A stretch of 64,000 bases of DNA, from contig NZ_CP154845.1 in assembly GCF_047302285.1 (NCBI RefSeq), positions 1,426,001 through 1,490,000 on the forward strand. Direction: 5' to 3'. Source of the stretch: Robertmurraya sp047302285 (GTDB lineage Bacteria > Bacillota > Bacilli > Bacillales > Cytobacillaceae). The notes below the pieces were generated by a model. It ran no database searches. It was not told the origin of the DNA and saw nothing but the letters and a program-made list of their open reading frames with translations. This document shows, piece by piece, positions 42,351-50,781 of this stretch. The position numbers and the translations under genes are program-made. Each line of letters opens with the position of its first letter. Positions within the stretch are counted from its first letter, which is position 1.

Positions 42351-43142
42351 ATGAAAAGATTAAAACAAGGGCTAATTGGGGGGATTTTAGTCTTCTTATT
42401 AGCGGCATGTGGTTCGGACGGTGCATCTACTGAAAATGCAGATGGATTCAAGCTTGTGAACGATGGAGAGTTTGTCTTTGCATCTTCAGGGGAATTTAAA
42501 CCGTTTAGCGTTACGGAACCAGATGGAAAGATGTCAGGCTATGATATTGAAGTAGGTGAAGCAGTAGCGAAAGAGCTTGGTCTTGAACCGGTTCAGCAGA
42601 AAATGAAATTTGGAAGTATTGTCGAGAGTGTGAAGGCAGGGCGGGTAGATGCAGCTGTTGCCAGTCATACGATTACAGAAGAGCGTCTAGAGCATGTTAG
42701 TTTTTCTACTCCTTATTATTACTCTGGCCCACAAATTTTTGTCCGACCAGATAGTTCAGTAGAAACTCTAGCTGATTTAGAAGGTTTAGAAATTGCCGTA
42801 TCAAAAGGTTCCACCTATGAGGAAAATGCATCAAGTGTCTCAGACAATATCATTTTTTATGATAGTGATGTGACCGCACTTGAAGCCCTTAGTCGTGGGA
42901 AGCATGATGCGGTGATTACGGACTTCGTTACTGGTAAAGAAGCGATTGGTGCTGGAATGGAGATTGAAGGAAGAGAATTACTTGGAAAAAGTGAACAGGC
43001 AATTGCTGTTGCGAAGGATAATGAAGCACTCCTAGAAAAAATAAATGAGGCACTTCAAACATTAAAAGAAAATGGTACATTAGCGGAAATTAGTAAGAAA
43101 TATATTGGTGAGGATATCACAGTCATTCCTGAAGAGTCTTAG
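42351..43142 (+). CDS. Polar amino-acid ABC transporter, substrate-binding lipoprotein
   Basis: A 263-residue extracellular solute-binding protein of family 3 (SBP_bac_3). The signal peptide ends in lipobox LLAAC (lipid anchor at Cys20). The mature part shows FKPFSVTEPDGKMSGYDIEV near the start and ISKGSTYEENA-type and DAVITDF motifs typical of binders for glutamine, arginine, histidine or cystine. The exact ligand cannot be read from sequence. It begins a three-gene transporter unit. The hairpin after it may let it be made in excess over the membrane parts. Confidence 0.88.
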   Translation: MKRLKQGLIGGILVFLLAACGSDGASTENADGFKLVNDGEFVFASSGEFKPFSVTEPDGKMSGYDIEVGEAVAKELGLEPVQQKMKFGSIVESVKAGRVDAAVASHTITEERLEHVSFSTPYYYSGPQIFVRPDSSVETLADLEGLEIAVSKGSTYEENASSVSDNIIFYDSDVTALEALSRGKHDAVITDFVTGKEAIGAGMEIEGRELLGKSEQAIAVAKDNEALLEKINEALQTLKENGTLAEISKKYIGEDITVIPEES

Positions 43143-43147
43143 AGTAG

Positions 43148-43183
43148 AAGGCGAATGTACGCAACTGTGCATTCGCCTTTCGT
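43148..43183 (+). terminator. Stem-loop between binding protein and permease genes
   Basis: AAGGCGAATG and CATTCGCCTT form a 10-bp perfect stem, with a short mixed T-tail (TCGTT). Likely a partial terminator or 3' stabiliser that raises binding-protein mRNA over permease mRNA. Confidence 0.6.
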
Positions 43184-43208
43184 TATCATATTGATAGGAG
43201 GTATCTTT

Positions 43209-43856
43209 TTGGAATTATTTTCATTGTTTATTGAGACTTCTCCGATATTTTTGCGGGGGATGCTATTAACTTTTCAATTAACGATTGTAGCGGTTTTTAT
43301 TGCTATTTTTATTGGTTTATTTTTTTCATTTTTAAAAATTTCAAATATAAAAATACTTGAGTGGATTGCGAACTTATATATTTTTCTCGTGCGAGGTACG
43401 CCGCTCGTTGTGCAAATATTTATTTTCTATTTTGGATTAACAGCTTTGAATATCTCTCAATTTTGGTCTGTTGTACTCGGACTTGCTTTTCATAATGGGG
43501 CCTATATTGCAGAGATTTTCCGCGGTTCCATTCAATCAGTCGATAAGGGACAAATGGAAGCAGCCCGCTCGCTTGGGATGTCCATTCCGTTATCGATGCG
43601 AAGAATCATCATGCCGCAGGCGTTTCGTAGAGCTTTGCCTCCACTTGGAAATCAATTTATCATTGCCTTGAAGGATTCTTCACTCGCTTCCTTTATTGGC
43701 ATGTATGAACTCTTCAATGTGGCAACGACGCTGGGTTCTAGTGATTTCGATTATATGAGCTACTTATTAATCGTTGCAGTCTACTATTTAGTTCTTGTTC
43801 TATTCTTCTCTATTCTCGTTGGGAAGGTAGAAAAGAAAATGGCCAGCAGTGATTAA
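43209..43856 (+). CDS. Polar amino-acid ABC transporter permease
   Basis: A 215-residue membrane permease of the HisMQ/GlnP family. About five helices and the EAA loop (EAARSLGMSIPLSMRRIIMPQA) that docks the ATPase are visible, and the N-terminal FLRGMLLTFQLTIVAVFIA is typical. A TTG start at 43209 is chosen because ATAGGAGGT lies 6 nt upstream; the in-frame ATG at 43155 lies inside the preceding stem-loop and has no ribosome binding site. Confidence 0.88.
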   Translation: MELFSLFIETSPIFLRGMLLTFQLTIVAVFIAIFIGLFFSFLKISNIKILEWIANLYIFLVRGTPLVVQIFIFYFGLTALNISQFWSVVLGLAFHNGAYIAEIFRGSIQSVDKGQMEAARSLGMSIPLSMRRIIMPQAFRRALPPLGNQFIIALKDSSLASFIGMYELFNVATTLGSSDFDYMSYLLIVAVYYLVLVLFFSILVGKVEKKMASSD

Positions 43857-43874
43857 GGAATAAGGGGAGATAGA

Positions 43875-44612
43875 ATGAGTGAGTCATTGATGATTGAAGT
43901 GGAAAAATTAAATAAATCTTTTGGCAAATTACATGTCTTAAAAGATATTGATATGACGGTGAAGGAAAGCGAAGTCGTCTGTTTAATTGGAGCCAGTGGC
44001 TCGGGTAAAAGTACGCTTTTACGTTGCTTGAACTTTCTAGAAATAAAGGATAGTGGCAAGATCATCATCGAAGGGGAGCAGATTGAGGAATCGACTCATG
44101 ACTTAAATCAAGTTAGAGCCCGAGTCGGAATGGTCTTTCAACATTTTCACTTGTTCCCACATAAAACGGTTTTAGAGAATGTAATGGAAGCACCGCTTTT
44201 TGTGAAAAAGATGGCAAAGGAAAAGGCGAAAAAGGAAGCGCAAAGCTTGCTTGAAAAAGTAGGTTTATCAGATAAAGCAGATGTCTATCCTTCAAAGCTA
44301 TCAGGTGGGCAAAAACAGCGTGTGGCGATCGCTCGTGCTCTTGCAATGAAACCGGACATTATGCTCTTTGATGAACCGACATCAGCGCTTGATCCAGAAT
44401 TGGTGGGAGAAGTATTAGCTACGATGAAGGAGCTAGCCTTAGAAGGAATGACGATGATTGTCGTCACACATGAAATGGGGTTTGCCCGAGAAGTTGCTGA
44501 TTGGGTTGTCTACATGCATGACGGAAAAATCGTCGAAGTGGGGCATCCGCAAGAATTATTCCAACAACCGAGAGAACAGAGAACGAAGGAGTTTTTAGAT
44601 TCGGTGTTATAG
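43875..44612 (+). CDS. Polar amino-acid ABC transporter ATPase
   Basis: The 245-residue ATP-binding subunit has Walker A GASGSGKST near residue 40, the Q-loop, signature LSGGQKQR, Walker B IMLFDEPTSALDPE and the switch histidine in VVTHEMGFARE. Closest by pattern to GlnQ/ArtM-type ATPases. The ATG follows AAGGGGAG. It ends the transporter unit, with a terminator directly after. This unit lies between engB and ysxD, which are adjacent in B. subtilis. Confidence 0.92.
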   Translation: MSESLMIEVEKLNKSFGKLHVLKDIDMTVKESEVVCLIGASGSGKSTLLRCLNFLEIKDSGKIIIEGEQIEESTHDLNQVRARVGMVFQHFHLFPHKTVLENVMEAPLFVKKMAKEKAKKEAQSLLEKVGLSDKADVYPSKLSGGQKQRVAIARALAMKPDIMLFDEPTSALDPELVGEVLATMKELALEGMTMIVVTHEMGFAREVADWVVYMHDGKIVEVGHPQELFQQPREQRTKEFLDSVL

Positions 44613-44623
44613 TATATAAAAAG

Positions 44624-44648
44624 AACATCCAAAAGCGGATGTTTTTTT
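44624..44648 (+). terminator. Terminator after the ABC transporter genes
   Basis: AACATCC and GGATGTT around a 6-nt loop with a seven-T tail. Confidence 0.8.
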
Positions 44649-44655
44649 GGTGTCC

Positions 44656-44972
44656 AGGAATTTACAAATTCTCTCGACTTGTAGATAAGTGTTCGTATAA
44701 ACAGTAAGAGTATCGGTATGAAAAAATAACAGGAAAAATTCCGCTTAATGAGCAACCATCATGAAAAAGAGCCGATATAACAGGAAAAATTCCTGCTATT
44801 CACTCAAAAAATGCCAAAATAAACGATTTTGCTCTCCATAAGCGGAAAATCTTCCGTTATTTCCCCTAAAAGGGACACCATTGAGGAGATAACAAGAAAA
44901 ATTCCGCTTAAGGGGGAGATGTTTGGAGCGAATGAGAAAAACCGAATCTTCCTATATTTTATAAGAGCTTTT
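44656..44972 (+). repeat. Hairpin-rich dispersed repeat, copy B (317 bp)
   Basis: The second copy of the element at 6611-6930, same orientation, colinear over its whole length with scattered substitutions and a 2-bp deletion (GAGAGATG to GAGATG). All four ATAACAGG/TTCCGCTTA-type units are kept. It fills the space between the ABC transporter terminator and the convergent gene ysxD, and ends about 20 bp short of the ysxD stop. Confidence 0.85.
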
Positions 44973-44990
44973 TTCTTATTCAATTCGCAT

Positions 44991-45476
44991 TTATTTCTTC
45001 TTCACAAACAACAAATAGCCTCCAATAACAATGAGTAAGAGTGGCCAATAATTTAATATAGAAGTTACACCATTTTCAAGAAAACCAAGCCAACCCATAA
45101 TTTTTTCATTAAAAAGTAGCAGAATTGCCAATACTAGGAATAATAGTCCTTGAAAGAGTCCGGCTCCTACCTTTTGATAACGAAGGAGAAAGCCAAGTGC
45201 AATAATTAAGATAAAAGCACCGATTGAGTTCGGCCAAATCGTCAGATGATTAATCACATGAAAATGAACACCAAATCCTGTGAGAATAACTCCTGGTAGA
45301 ATGGCTTCATAATCCTTTGCTAAATACCCTTGAAATAAAAAGGCAAGTCCTACAATGATTAATAGAGTCGGCCAAGTGTGAAGACCTTCAAAAAGGGTGA
45401 TATTTGATTGTTCTAGAAAGAAGTATCCTCCAAATCCTAATAGAATGATTCCAGGGAAAATTCGTTGATTTTTCAT
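44991..45476 (-). CDS. ysxD: Membrane protein YsxD-like
   Basis: A 161-residue integral membrane protein with about six hydrophobic helices in short hairpins (for example FPGIILLGFGGYFFL, WPTLLIIVGLAFLFQG, LFLVLAILLLF and WPLLLIVIGGYLLF) and a basic C-terminus KKK. The repeated WPxLLIIVG motif is like the LiaF/DUF5668 transmembrane type. Its place before hemA, in the opposite direction, fits ysxD. The start chosen is ATG (complement 45474-45476), since the upstream TTG at 45491 has no ribosome binding site. No function is known. Confidence 0.75.
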   Translation of the reverse strand: MKNQRIFPGIILLGFGGYFFLEQSNITLFEGLHTWPTLLIIVGLAFLFQGYLAKDYEAILPGVILTGFGVHFHVINHLTIWPNSIGAFILIIALGFLLRYQKVGAGLFQGLLFLVLAILLLFNEKIMGWLGFLENGVTSILNYWPLLLIVIGGYLLFVKKK

Positions 45477-45701
45477 ATTTGACACATCCAAAATAGTTAT
45501 TCTGACTTTATTCTATAATAAGTATACGAAGTAGTCATGTGCATAGATTTGTTTACTTGAATAGTACGATCTTTTTTGTTAAGGTACTAGAGGAAGAACT
45601 TTGTCGGAATAAGGAAGAGAGATATTATGAGCTTCTATTAATAATATCACACGATTTCATGATATGTTCACATTTCATTAGTTATTAGAAATTCTATCAT
45701 G

Positions 45702-45716
45702 TTATAATAATTATTA
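45702..45716. promoter_or_regulatory. PerR-like box upstream of hemA
   Basis: TTATAATAATTATTA matches the PerR operator TTATAATNATTATAA at 14 of 15 positions. It contains TATAAT (45703-45708), the probable -10 of hemA, so binding would block transcription. In B. subtilis hemAXCDBL is PerR-controlled. The -35 is poor. The rest of the gap (45477-45701) is AT-rich with nothing I can name. Confidence 0.7.
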
Positions 45717-45794
45717 AGTGGGAAGATTTCTGCTCTTATTTAAGCTGGAATCAAAATAAGTATTTACGAACAAATTTGGGGGTACGAAACAATC

Positions 45795-47141
45795 ATGCAT
45801 ATTCTAACTGTTGGTCTAAATTATAAAACAGCCCCAGTTGAAATTCGAGAGCGTTTAACGTTTGACCCGTCCTTGCTAGGGGAAGCAATGCGTAAGTTGA
45901 ACGGGAAAAAGAGTATCCTTGAGAACGTTATTCTATCAACATGTAATCGCACAGAAATATATGCAGTCGTTGACCAGATTCATACTGGGCGTTATTATAT
46001 CAAGGAATTTTTGTCAGAATGGTTTAATATTCCACAACAGGAGTTTTCGCCATTCTTATTTGTCTATGAGCAAGATGGGGCGATAGATCACTTATTTAAT
46101 GTGGCATGCGGTTTGAATTCCATGGTCTTGGGAGAAACGCAGATCCTTGGACAGGTGCGCTCTAGTTTTATGGAGGCTCAAGAAAATCAAACAACGGGTA
46201 CAGTCTTTAATCAGTTATTTAAACAAACGATTACATTGGCAAAGCGAGCGCATTCTGAAACAGATATTGGCGCAAATGCGGTGTCCGTCAGCTATGCAGC
46301 TGTTGAACTAGCGAAGAAAATATTTGGCTCATTAGATGGTAAGCATGTCCTCATACTAGGTGCAGGTAAAATGGGTGAACTAGCCATACAAAACCTTCAC
46401 GGCAATGGGGCAAGCCAAGTGACCGTTATCAATAGAACATTTGAAAAAGCGAAAAGCTTAGCGGAGCGTTTTTCCGGTCAAGCGAAATCATTGAACGAAC
46501 TTCAATGTGCCTTAATTGAAGCAGATATCGTCATTAGTTCTACTGGAGCAAAGGATTTTGTTATCGATAAGGATATGATGGAAGATGTCGAGAGAGTTCG
46601 AAAAGGGAAGCCATTATTTATGGTCGACATCGCCGTACCACGTGACTTAGATCCGATGCTTGCAGAACTCGATAATGTATTCTTATATGATATCGATGAT
46701 TTAGAAGGGATTGTTGAAGCGAATTTACAAGAACGTCAAAAGGCAGCCGCAAAAATTTCATTGATGATTGAGGCGGAAATCGTCGAGTTCAAGCAGTGGT
46801 TAAATATGCTTGGGGTTGTTCCTGTTATTTCAGCTCTACGTGTAAAAGCTCTGCAAATTCAAGCTGAAACGATGGAGAGCATCGAAAGAAAGCTTCCACA
46901 TCTTTCTGATCGAGAAATGAAGGTTCTCAATAAGCATACGAAAAGCATCATCAATCAAATGCTTAAAGATCCGATTTTACAGGCGAAAGAGCTTGCTGGA
47001 ACAAATAATGCTGATGAAGCGCTGGATTTATTCATGAGAATATTCAATATTGAAGACCTTGTAAAAGAACAGCAAGAATCGAAAGTTGCCGATTTAAAGA
47101 GAGCTGTTGTTGCAACACCACAAGCTTCCTTTCAATCATAA
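45795..47141 (+). CDS. hemA: Glutamyl-tRNA reductase
   Basis: The first committed step of tetrapyrrole synthesis by the C5 pathway: reduces glutamyl-tRNA to glutamate-1-semialdehyde with NADPH. The 448-residue protein has the catalytic Cys50 in STCNRTEIYAV, the LGETQILGQVR motif, the Rossmann segment VLILGAGKMGELA and a C-terminal dimerisation helix. The ATG is preceded by a weak GGGGG site. It is the first gene of hemAXCDBL. Confidence 0.96.
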   Translation: MHILTVGLNYKTAPVEIRERLTFDPSLLGEAMRKLNGKKSILENVILSTCNRTEIYAVVDQIHTGRYYIKEFLSEWFNIPQQEFSPFLFVYEQDGAIDHLFNVACGLNSMVLGETQILGQVRSSFMEAQENQTTGTVFNQLFKQTITLAKRAHSETDIGANAVSVSYAAVELAKKIFGSLDGKHVLILGAGKMGELAIQNLHGNGASQVTVINRTFEKAKSLAERFSGQAKSLNELQCALIEADIVISSTGAKDFVIDKDMMEDVERVRKGKPLFMVDIAVPRDLDPMLAELDNVFLYDIDDLEGIVEANLQERQKAAAKISLMIEAEIVEFKQWLNMLGVVPVISALRVKALQIQAETMESIERKLPHLSDREMKVLNKHTKSIINQMLKDPILQAKELAGTNNADEALDLFMRIFNIEDLVKEQQESKVADLKRAVVATPQASFQS

Positions 47142-47155
47142 AAGGAGTTCTATCT

Positions 47156-47989
47156 ATGATTGAGGTTAACATGACTCGGCTACATGAATTCACAATTATT
47201 CTTTATGCCTTGAGTATATTACTATATTTTATTGATTTTCTTTACAGTAGCCGGAAAGCAAACCAAGTTGCCTTCTGGTTACTTGCGTTTGTATGGATTT
47301 TACAAACGACTTTTTTGTGTATTTACATGGTGAATACTGGTAGGTTTCCGGTGCTCACCATCTTTGAAGGCCTCTATTTTTATGTCTGGGTTCTTATTAC
47401 ACTATCACTTGGAATCAATCGCTTAATGAAGGTTGATTTCATTGTTTTCTTTACAAATGTAATAGGGTTCGTGATGATGGTGATTCATACATTCGCACCT
47501 ATTCAATACGAATCTGAAATTATGGTCAATCAGCTTTCATCTGAATTACTATTTATACATATTACAATGGCGATTCTATCATATGGAGCATTTTCGATAT
47601 CAGCCGTATTTTCCCTACTCTATTTATTACAATACAATCTTTTAAAAAGGAAAAAATGGGGAGCAAGGCTCATTCGAATTGCTGATTTAACGAAGCTTGA
47701 GCATATGTCTCATGTATTAAATGTGATAGGAGTCCCGATGCTCTTATTATCGCTGATTCTAGGACTGCAATGGGCTTATATTAAATTACCAGAAATGATT
47801 TGGTACGATGCGAAAGTCATCGGCTCTTTTATTGTCCTTGTTGTATATGGAGTCTATCTATACTTGCGAGTTGGGAAAGGATTTCAAGGAAAAAGCTTAG
47901 CCTTGTGGAATCTGGCATCTTTTTTAATCATCTTAATCAATTTCTTTCTGTTTGGTCAGTTATCCTCCTTCCATCTATGGTACACATAG
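47156..47989 (+). CDS. hemX: HemX, CcsA-like membrane protein
   Basis: A 277-residue protein with eight predicted membrane helices and the cytochrome-c assembly (CcsA/CcmC-like) fold (IHITMAILSYGAFSISAVFSLLYLLQY near residue 130; WDAKV-type loop as WYDAKVIGSF). In B. subtilis HemX lowers the cellular level of HemA (family knowledge). The ATG follows AAAGGAG. It lies 14 bp after hemA and 59 bp before hemC. Confidence 0.92.
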   Translation: MIEVNMTRLHEFTIILYALSILLYFIDFLYSSRKANQVAFWLLAFVWILQTTFLCIYMVNTGRFPVLTIFEGLYFYVWVLITLSLGINRLMKVDFIVFFTNVIGFVMMVIHTFAPIQYESEIMVNQLSSELLFIHITMAILSYGAFSISAVFSLLYLLQYNLLKRKKWGARLIRIADLTKLEHMSHVLNVIGVPMLLLSLILGLQWAYIKLPEMIWYDAKVIGSFIVLVVYGVYLYLRVGKGFQGKSLALWNLASFLIILINFFLFGQLSSFHLWYT

Positions 47990-48048
47990 GAAACATCCCA
48001 ATCAGAGGTTACAAGTATAAAAAAATCATCCGTTTTTAGGAGGCAATC

Positions 48049-48984
48049 ATGAGAAAATTTATTGTTGGTTCAAGACGTAGTAAGCTAGCTTTAACACAAA
48101 CAAATTGGGTCATTGATCAATTAAGAAAATTGGATCCTTCTTACGATTTTGAAGTGAAAGAAATCGTTACAAAAGGAGATAAAATTTTAGATGTAACCCT
48201 TTCAAAAGTGGGAGGAAAAGGTCTATTTGTGAAAGAAATTGAGCAGGCGATGCTTGACGGTGAAATCGATTTGGCGATTCACAGTATGAAGGATATGCCC
48301 GCAGTTCTTCCAGAAGGACTTGTGATCGGCTGTATTCCTGAAAGAGAAGACCATCGTGATGCGTTAATTTCTAAAGGTCATGTTAAATTAAAGGATCTAA
48401 AAGCAGGTTCGGTCATTGGTACCAGTAGCTTACGTCGTGGAGCGCAATTATTGGCCGTTCGACCTGATCTTGAAATCAAATGGATTAGAGGAAATATTGA
48501 TACTCGTCTTGCAAAACTAGAAACAGAAGAATATGATGCGATTATTTTAGCAGCGGCAGGTCTCGCGCGTATGGGTTGGGCGTCTGATGTTGTAACGGAG
48601 TTTCTTGAGCCAGAAGTATGTCTTCCTGCTGTTGGGCAAGGTGCCTTATCGATTGAGTGTAGAGGAAACGATACCGAGCTTCTTACTCTTTTAAATAAAT
48701 TTACATGCCCGAACACCGACGTGACCGTTAGAGCAGAGCGTGCATTCCTTCATAAAATGGAAGGTGGCTGTCAAGTTCCAGTCGCTGGCTATGCCTTTAT
48801 AAACGATGATAAAAAAATCGTCTTAACAGCTCTCGTTGCTTCACCTGATGGAAAAACGATCTATAAAGAGCGTGTAGAAGGTACAGATCCTGAACAATTA
48901 GGTGTAGCTGCAGCTGATTACTTAATTGATAAGGGAGCGAAAACGTTAATTGATGCGGTGAAAGAGGAGTTAGACGGAGAATGA
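48049..48984 (+). CDS. hemC: Porphobilinogen deaminase
   Basis: It polymerises four porphobilinogens to hydroxymethylbilane. The 311-residue protein has the dipyrromethane-cofactor cysteine Cys241 in GGCQVPV, the N-terminal VGSRRSKLALTQTNWV, and SMKDMPAVLP and GTSSLRRGAQL. The ATG follows TAGGAGG. It overlaps hemD by 4 bp. Confidence 0.96.
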   Translation: MRKFIVGSRRSKLALTQTNWVIDQLRKLDPSYDFEVKEIVTKGDKILDVTLSKVGGKGLFVKEIEQAMLDGEIDLAIHSMKDMPAVLPEGLVIGCIPEREDHRDALISKGHVKLKDLKAGSVIGTSSLRRGAQLLAVRPDLEIKWIRGNIDTRLAKLETEEYDAIILAAAGLARMGWASDVVTEFLEPEVCLPAVGQGALSIECRGNDTELLTLLNKFTCPNTDVTVRAERAFLHKMEGGCQVPVAGYAFINDDKKIVLTALVASPDGKTIYKERVEGTDPEQLGVAAADYLIDKGAKTLIDAVKEELDGE

Positions 48985-49769
48985 GCTCTTCTGCTTTGAA
49001 GGGAAAGAAAGTACTTGTTCCACGGGGAAAGAAGAACGCGTCTACCTTTTCTGCCATTGTAGAAGAATTTGGAGGGATTCCAGTTGAGGTCCCTCTTCTA
49101 GAATTTCGTCCAGTTGAAAATAGGGATCTTCTTGCTCCAATACTAGCTTCTTTACATACATATGATTGGCTTATTTTTACAAGTGAAGTTACCGTGGATA
49201 CCTTTTTTACCATCGTAAGTGGTGAACAAGTAAAAGGATTACCGAAGATCGCTGTAATCGGGGAAAAAACGGAACAAGCTTTGTTTAAAAAAAGAGTTGC
49301 CGTTGATTTTAAGCCAAAGCGTTATGTGGCAGAAAGCTTTGTGGAGGAGTTTTCTCCTTTCGTAAACAAAGGTGAGAAGTTATTAATTCCAAAAGGAAAT
49401 TTAGCGCGGGATTATATTGCCCAGTTTTTTAAAGAAAAAGGTCATTCTGTTGATGAGATCATCATCTATGAAACCTATTTTCCTGAAGAAAGTAAGGAAA
49501 AGCTTAAAAATCTATTAAAAAATCGCGAGCTAGATATCCTTCCCTTTACAAGTCCTTCGACGATTGAACATTTTACGTCAGTGGTCAACAATTACGGTCT
49601 TCACGATCATATTAAAGACTGTGTTGTGGCAACAATTGGGCCAGTATCGAAACGAAAATGTGAAGCACTGGGACTTACCGTACACGTTTGTCCTGAAGTC
49701 TACACTTCTTATGAAATGATCCATGCAATTGAAAAATACATGATGAAAAAGCTGAAAATTGGAGGATAA
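48981..49769 (+). CDS. hemD: Uroporphyrinogen-III synthase
   Basis: It cyclises hydroxymethylbilane with inversion of ring D. The 262-residue HEM4-domain protein is poorly conserved, as the family is; visible marks are WLIFTSEVTVDTFF, VAVIGEKTEQAL-like IAVIGEKTEQ, PFTSPSTIEHF and VATIGPVSKRKCEALG. The start overlaps the hemC stop codon, supporting coupling. Position in hemAXCDBL confirms identity. Confidence 0.93.
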   Translation: MSSSALKGKKVLVPRGKKNASTFSAIVEEFGGIPVEVPLLEFRPVENRDLLAPILASLHTYDWLIFTSEVTVDTFFTIVSGEQVKGLPKIAVIGEKTEQALFKKRVAVDFKPKRYVAESFVEEFSPFVNKGEKLLIPKGNLARDYIAQFFKEKGHSVDEIIIYETYFPEESKEKLKNLLKNRELDILPFTSPSTIEHFTSVVNNYGLHDHIKDCVVATIGPVSKRKCEALGLTVHVCPEVYTSYEMIHAIEKYMMKKLKIGG

Positions 49770-49773
49770 AATA

Positions 49774-50751
49774 ATGAACTTATCATTTAATCGTCACCGT
49801 CGTCTAAGACAGTCTACAGCCATGCGTTCAATGGTTCGAGAAAATCATCTTCATGTAGAGGATTTCGTCTATCCATTATTTGTCGCTGAAGGCGAAAATA
49901 TCAGAAAAGAAATCTCTTCTATGCCGAATGTATTTCAATTATCACTAGACCATTTACTTGAAGAGATGGAAGAGGTTGTTTCTTTAGGAATCAAATCTGT
50001 CCTTTTATTTGGAATTCCTCTTGAGAAAGATGAATGTGGACAGGGAGCTTTCCATGATCATGGGATCGTTCAAGAAGCGACTCGTCTCATTAAAGAGCAT
50101 TATCCAGAATTAGTGGTCATTGCTGATACTTGTCTTTGTGAATATACAAGTCATGGACATTGTGGAATTGTCGAGAATGGCAAGGTTTTAAATGATCCGT
50201 CATTGAAATTGTTGGTCGATACTGCCGTTAGTCAGGCGAAAGCTGGTGCTGATATTATTGCTCCATCTAATATGATGGATGGTTTTGTCACAGCGATTCG
50301 TGCTGGACTAGATGAAGCTGGTTTTGAAGATACGCCAATCATGTCCTATGCGGTCAAATATTCCTCTGCTTTTTACGGCCCATTTCGAGATGCGGCGGAA
50401 AGCACACCACAATTTGGCGATCGTAAAACGTATCAAATGGATCCGGCGAACCGCTTAGAAGCATTTCGTGAAGCAGAATCTGATGTCGCAGAAGGTGCCG
50501 ATTTTCTCATTGTGAAGCCAGGAATGCCTTATTTGGATATCGTCCGTGATGTGAAAAATAATTTCACTTTGCCAGTCGTGATTTACAATGTGAGCGGAGA
50601 ATATTCCATGGTGAAAGCAGCAGCTCAAAATGGATGGATTGACGAGAAATCTGTTGTCATGGAAATGCTAGTAGGGATGAAGCGCGCTGGAGCAGATATT
50701 ATTATTACTTATCATGCCAAAGATGCGGCAAAATGGCTGAAAGAAAATTAA
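49774..50751 (+). CDS. hemB: Delta-aminolevulinic acid dehydratase
   Basis: It condenses two aminolevulinates into porphobilinogen. The 325-residue TIM-barrel enzyme has the metal-binding cysteine cluster DTCLCEYTSHGHCGI near residue 117, and the two Schiff-base lysines in SYAVKYSSAFYGPFR and LIVKPGMPYLD. The ATG at 49774 follows GGAGG at the end of hemD. Confidence 0.96.
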   Translation: MNLSFNRHRRLRQSTAMRSMVRENHLHVEDFVYPLFVAEGENIRKEISSMPNVFQLSLDHLLEEMEEVVSLGIKSVLLFGIPLEKDECGQGAFHDHGIVQEATRLIKEHYPELVVIADTCLCEYTSHGHCGIVENGKVLNDPSLKLLVDTAVSQAKAGADIIAPSNMMDGFVTAIRAGLDEAGFEDTPIMSYAVKYSSAFYGPFRDAAESTPQFGDRKTYQMDPANRLEAFREAESDVAEGADFLIVKPGMPYLDIVRDVKNNFTLPVVIYNVSGEYSMVKAAAQNGWIDEKSVVMEMLVGMKRAGADIIITYHAKDAAKWLKEN

Positions 50752-50781
50752 TTTTAAATATGTGAGAAATGAGGGAAAAAG

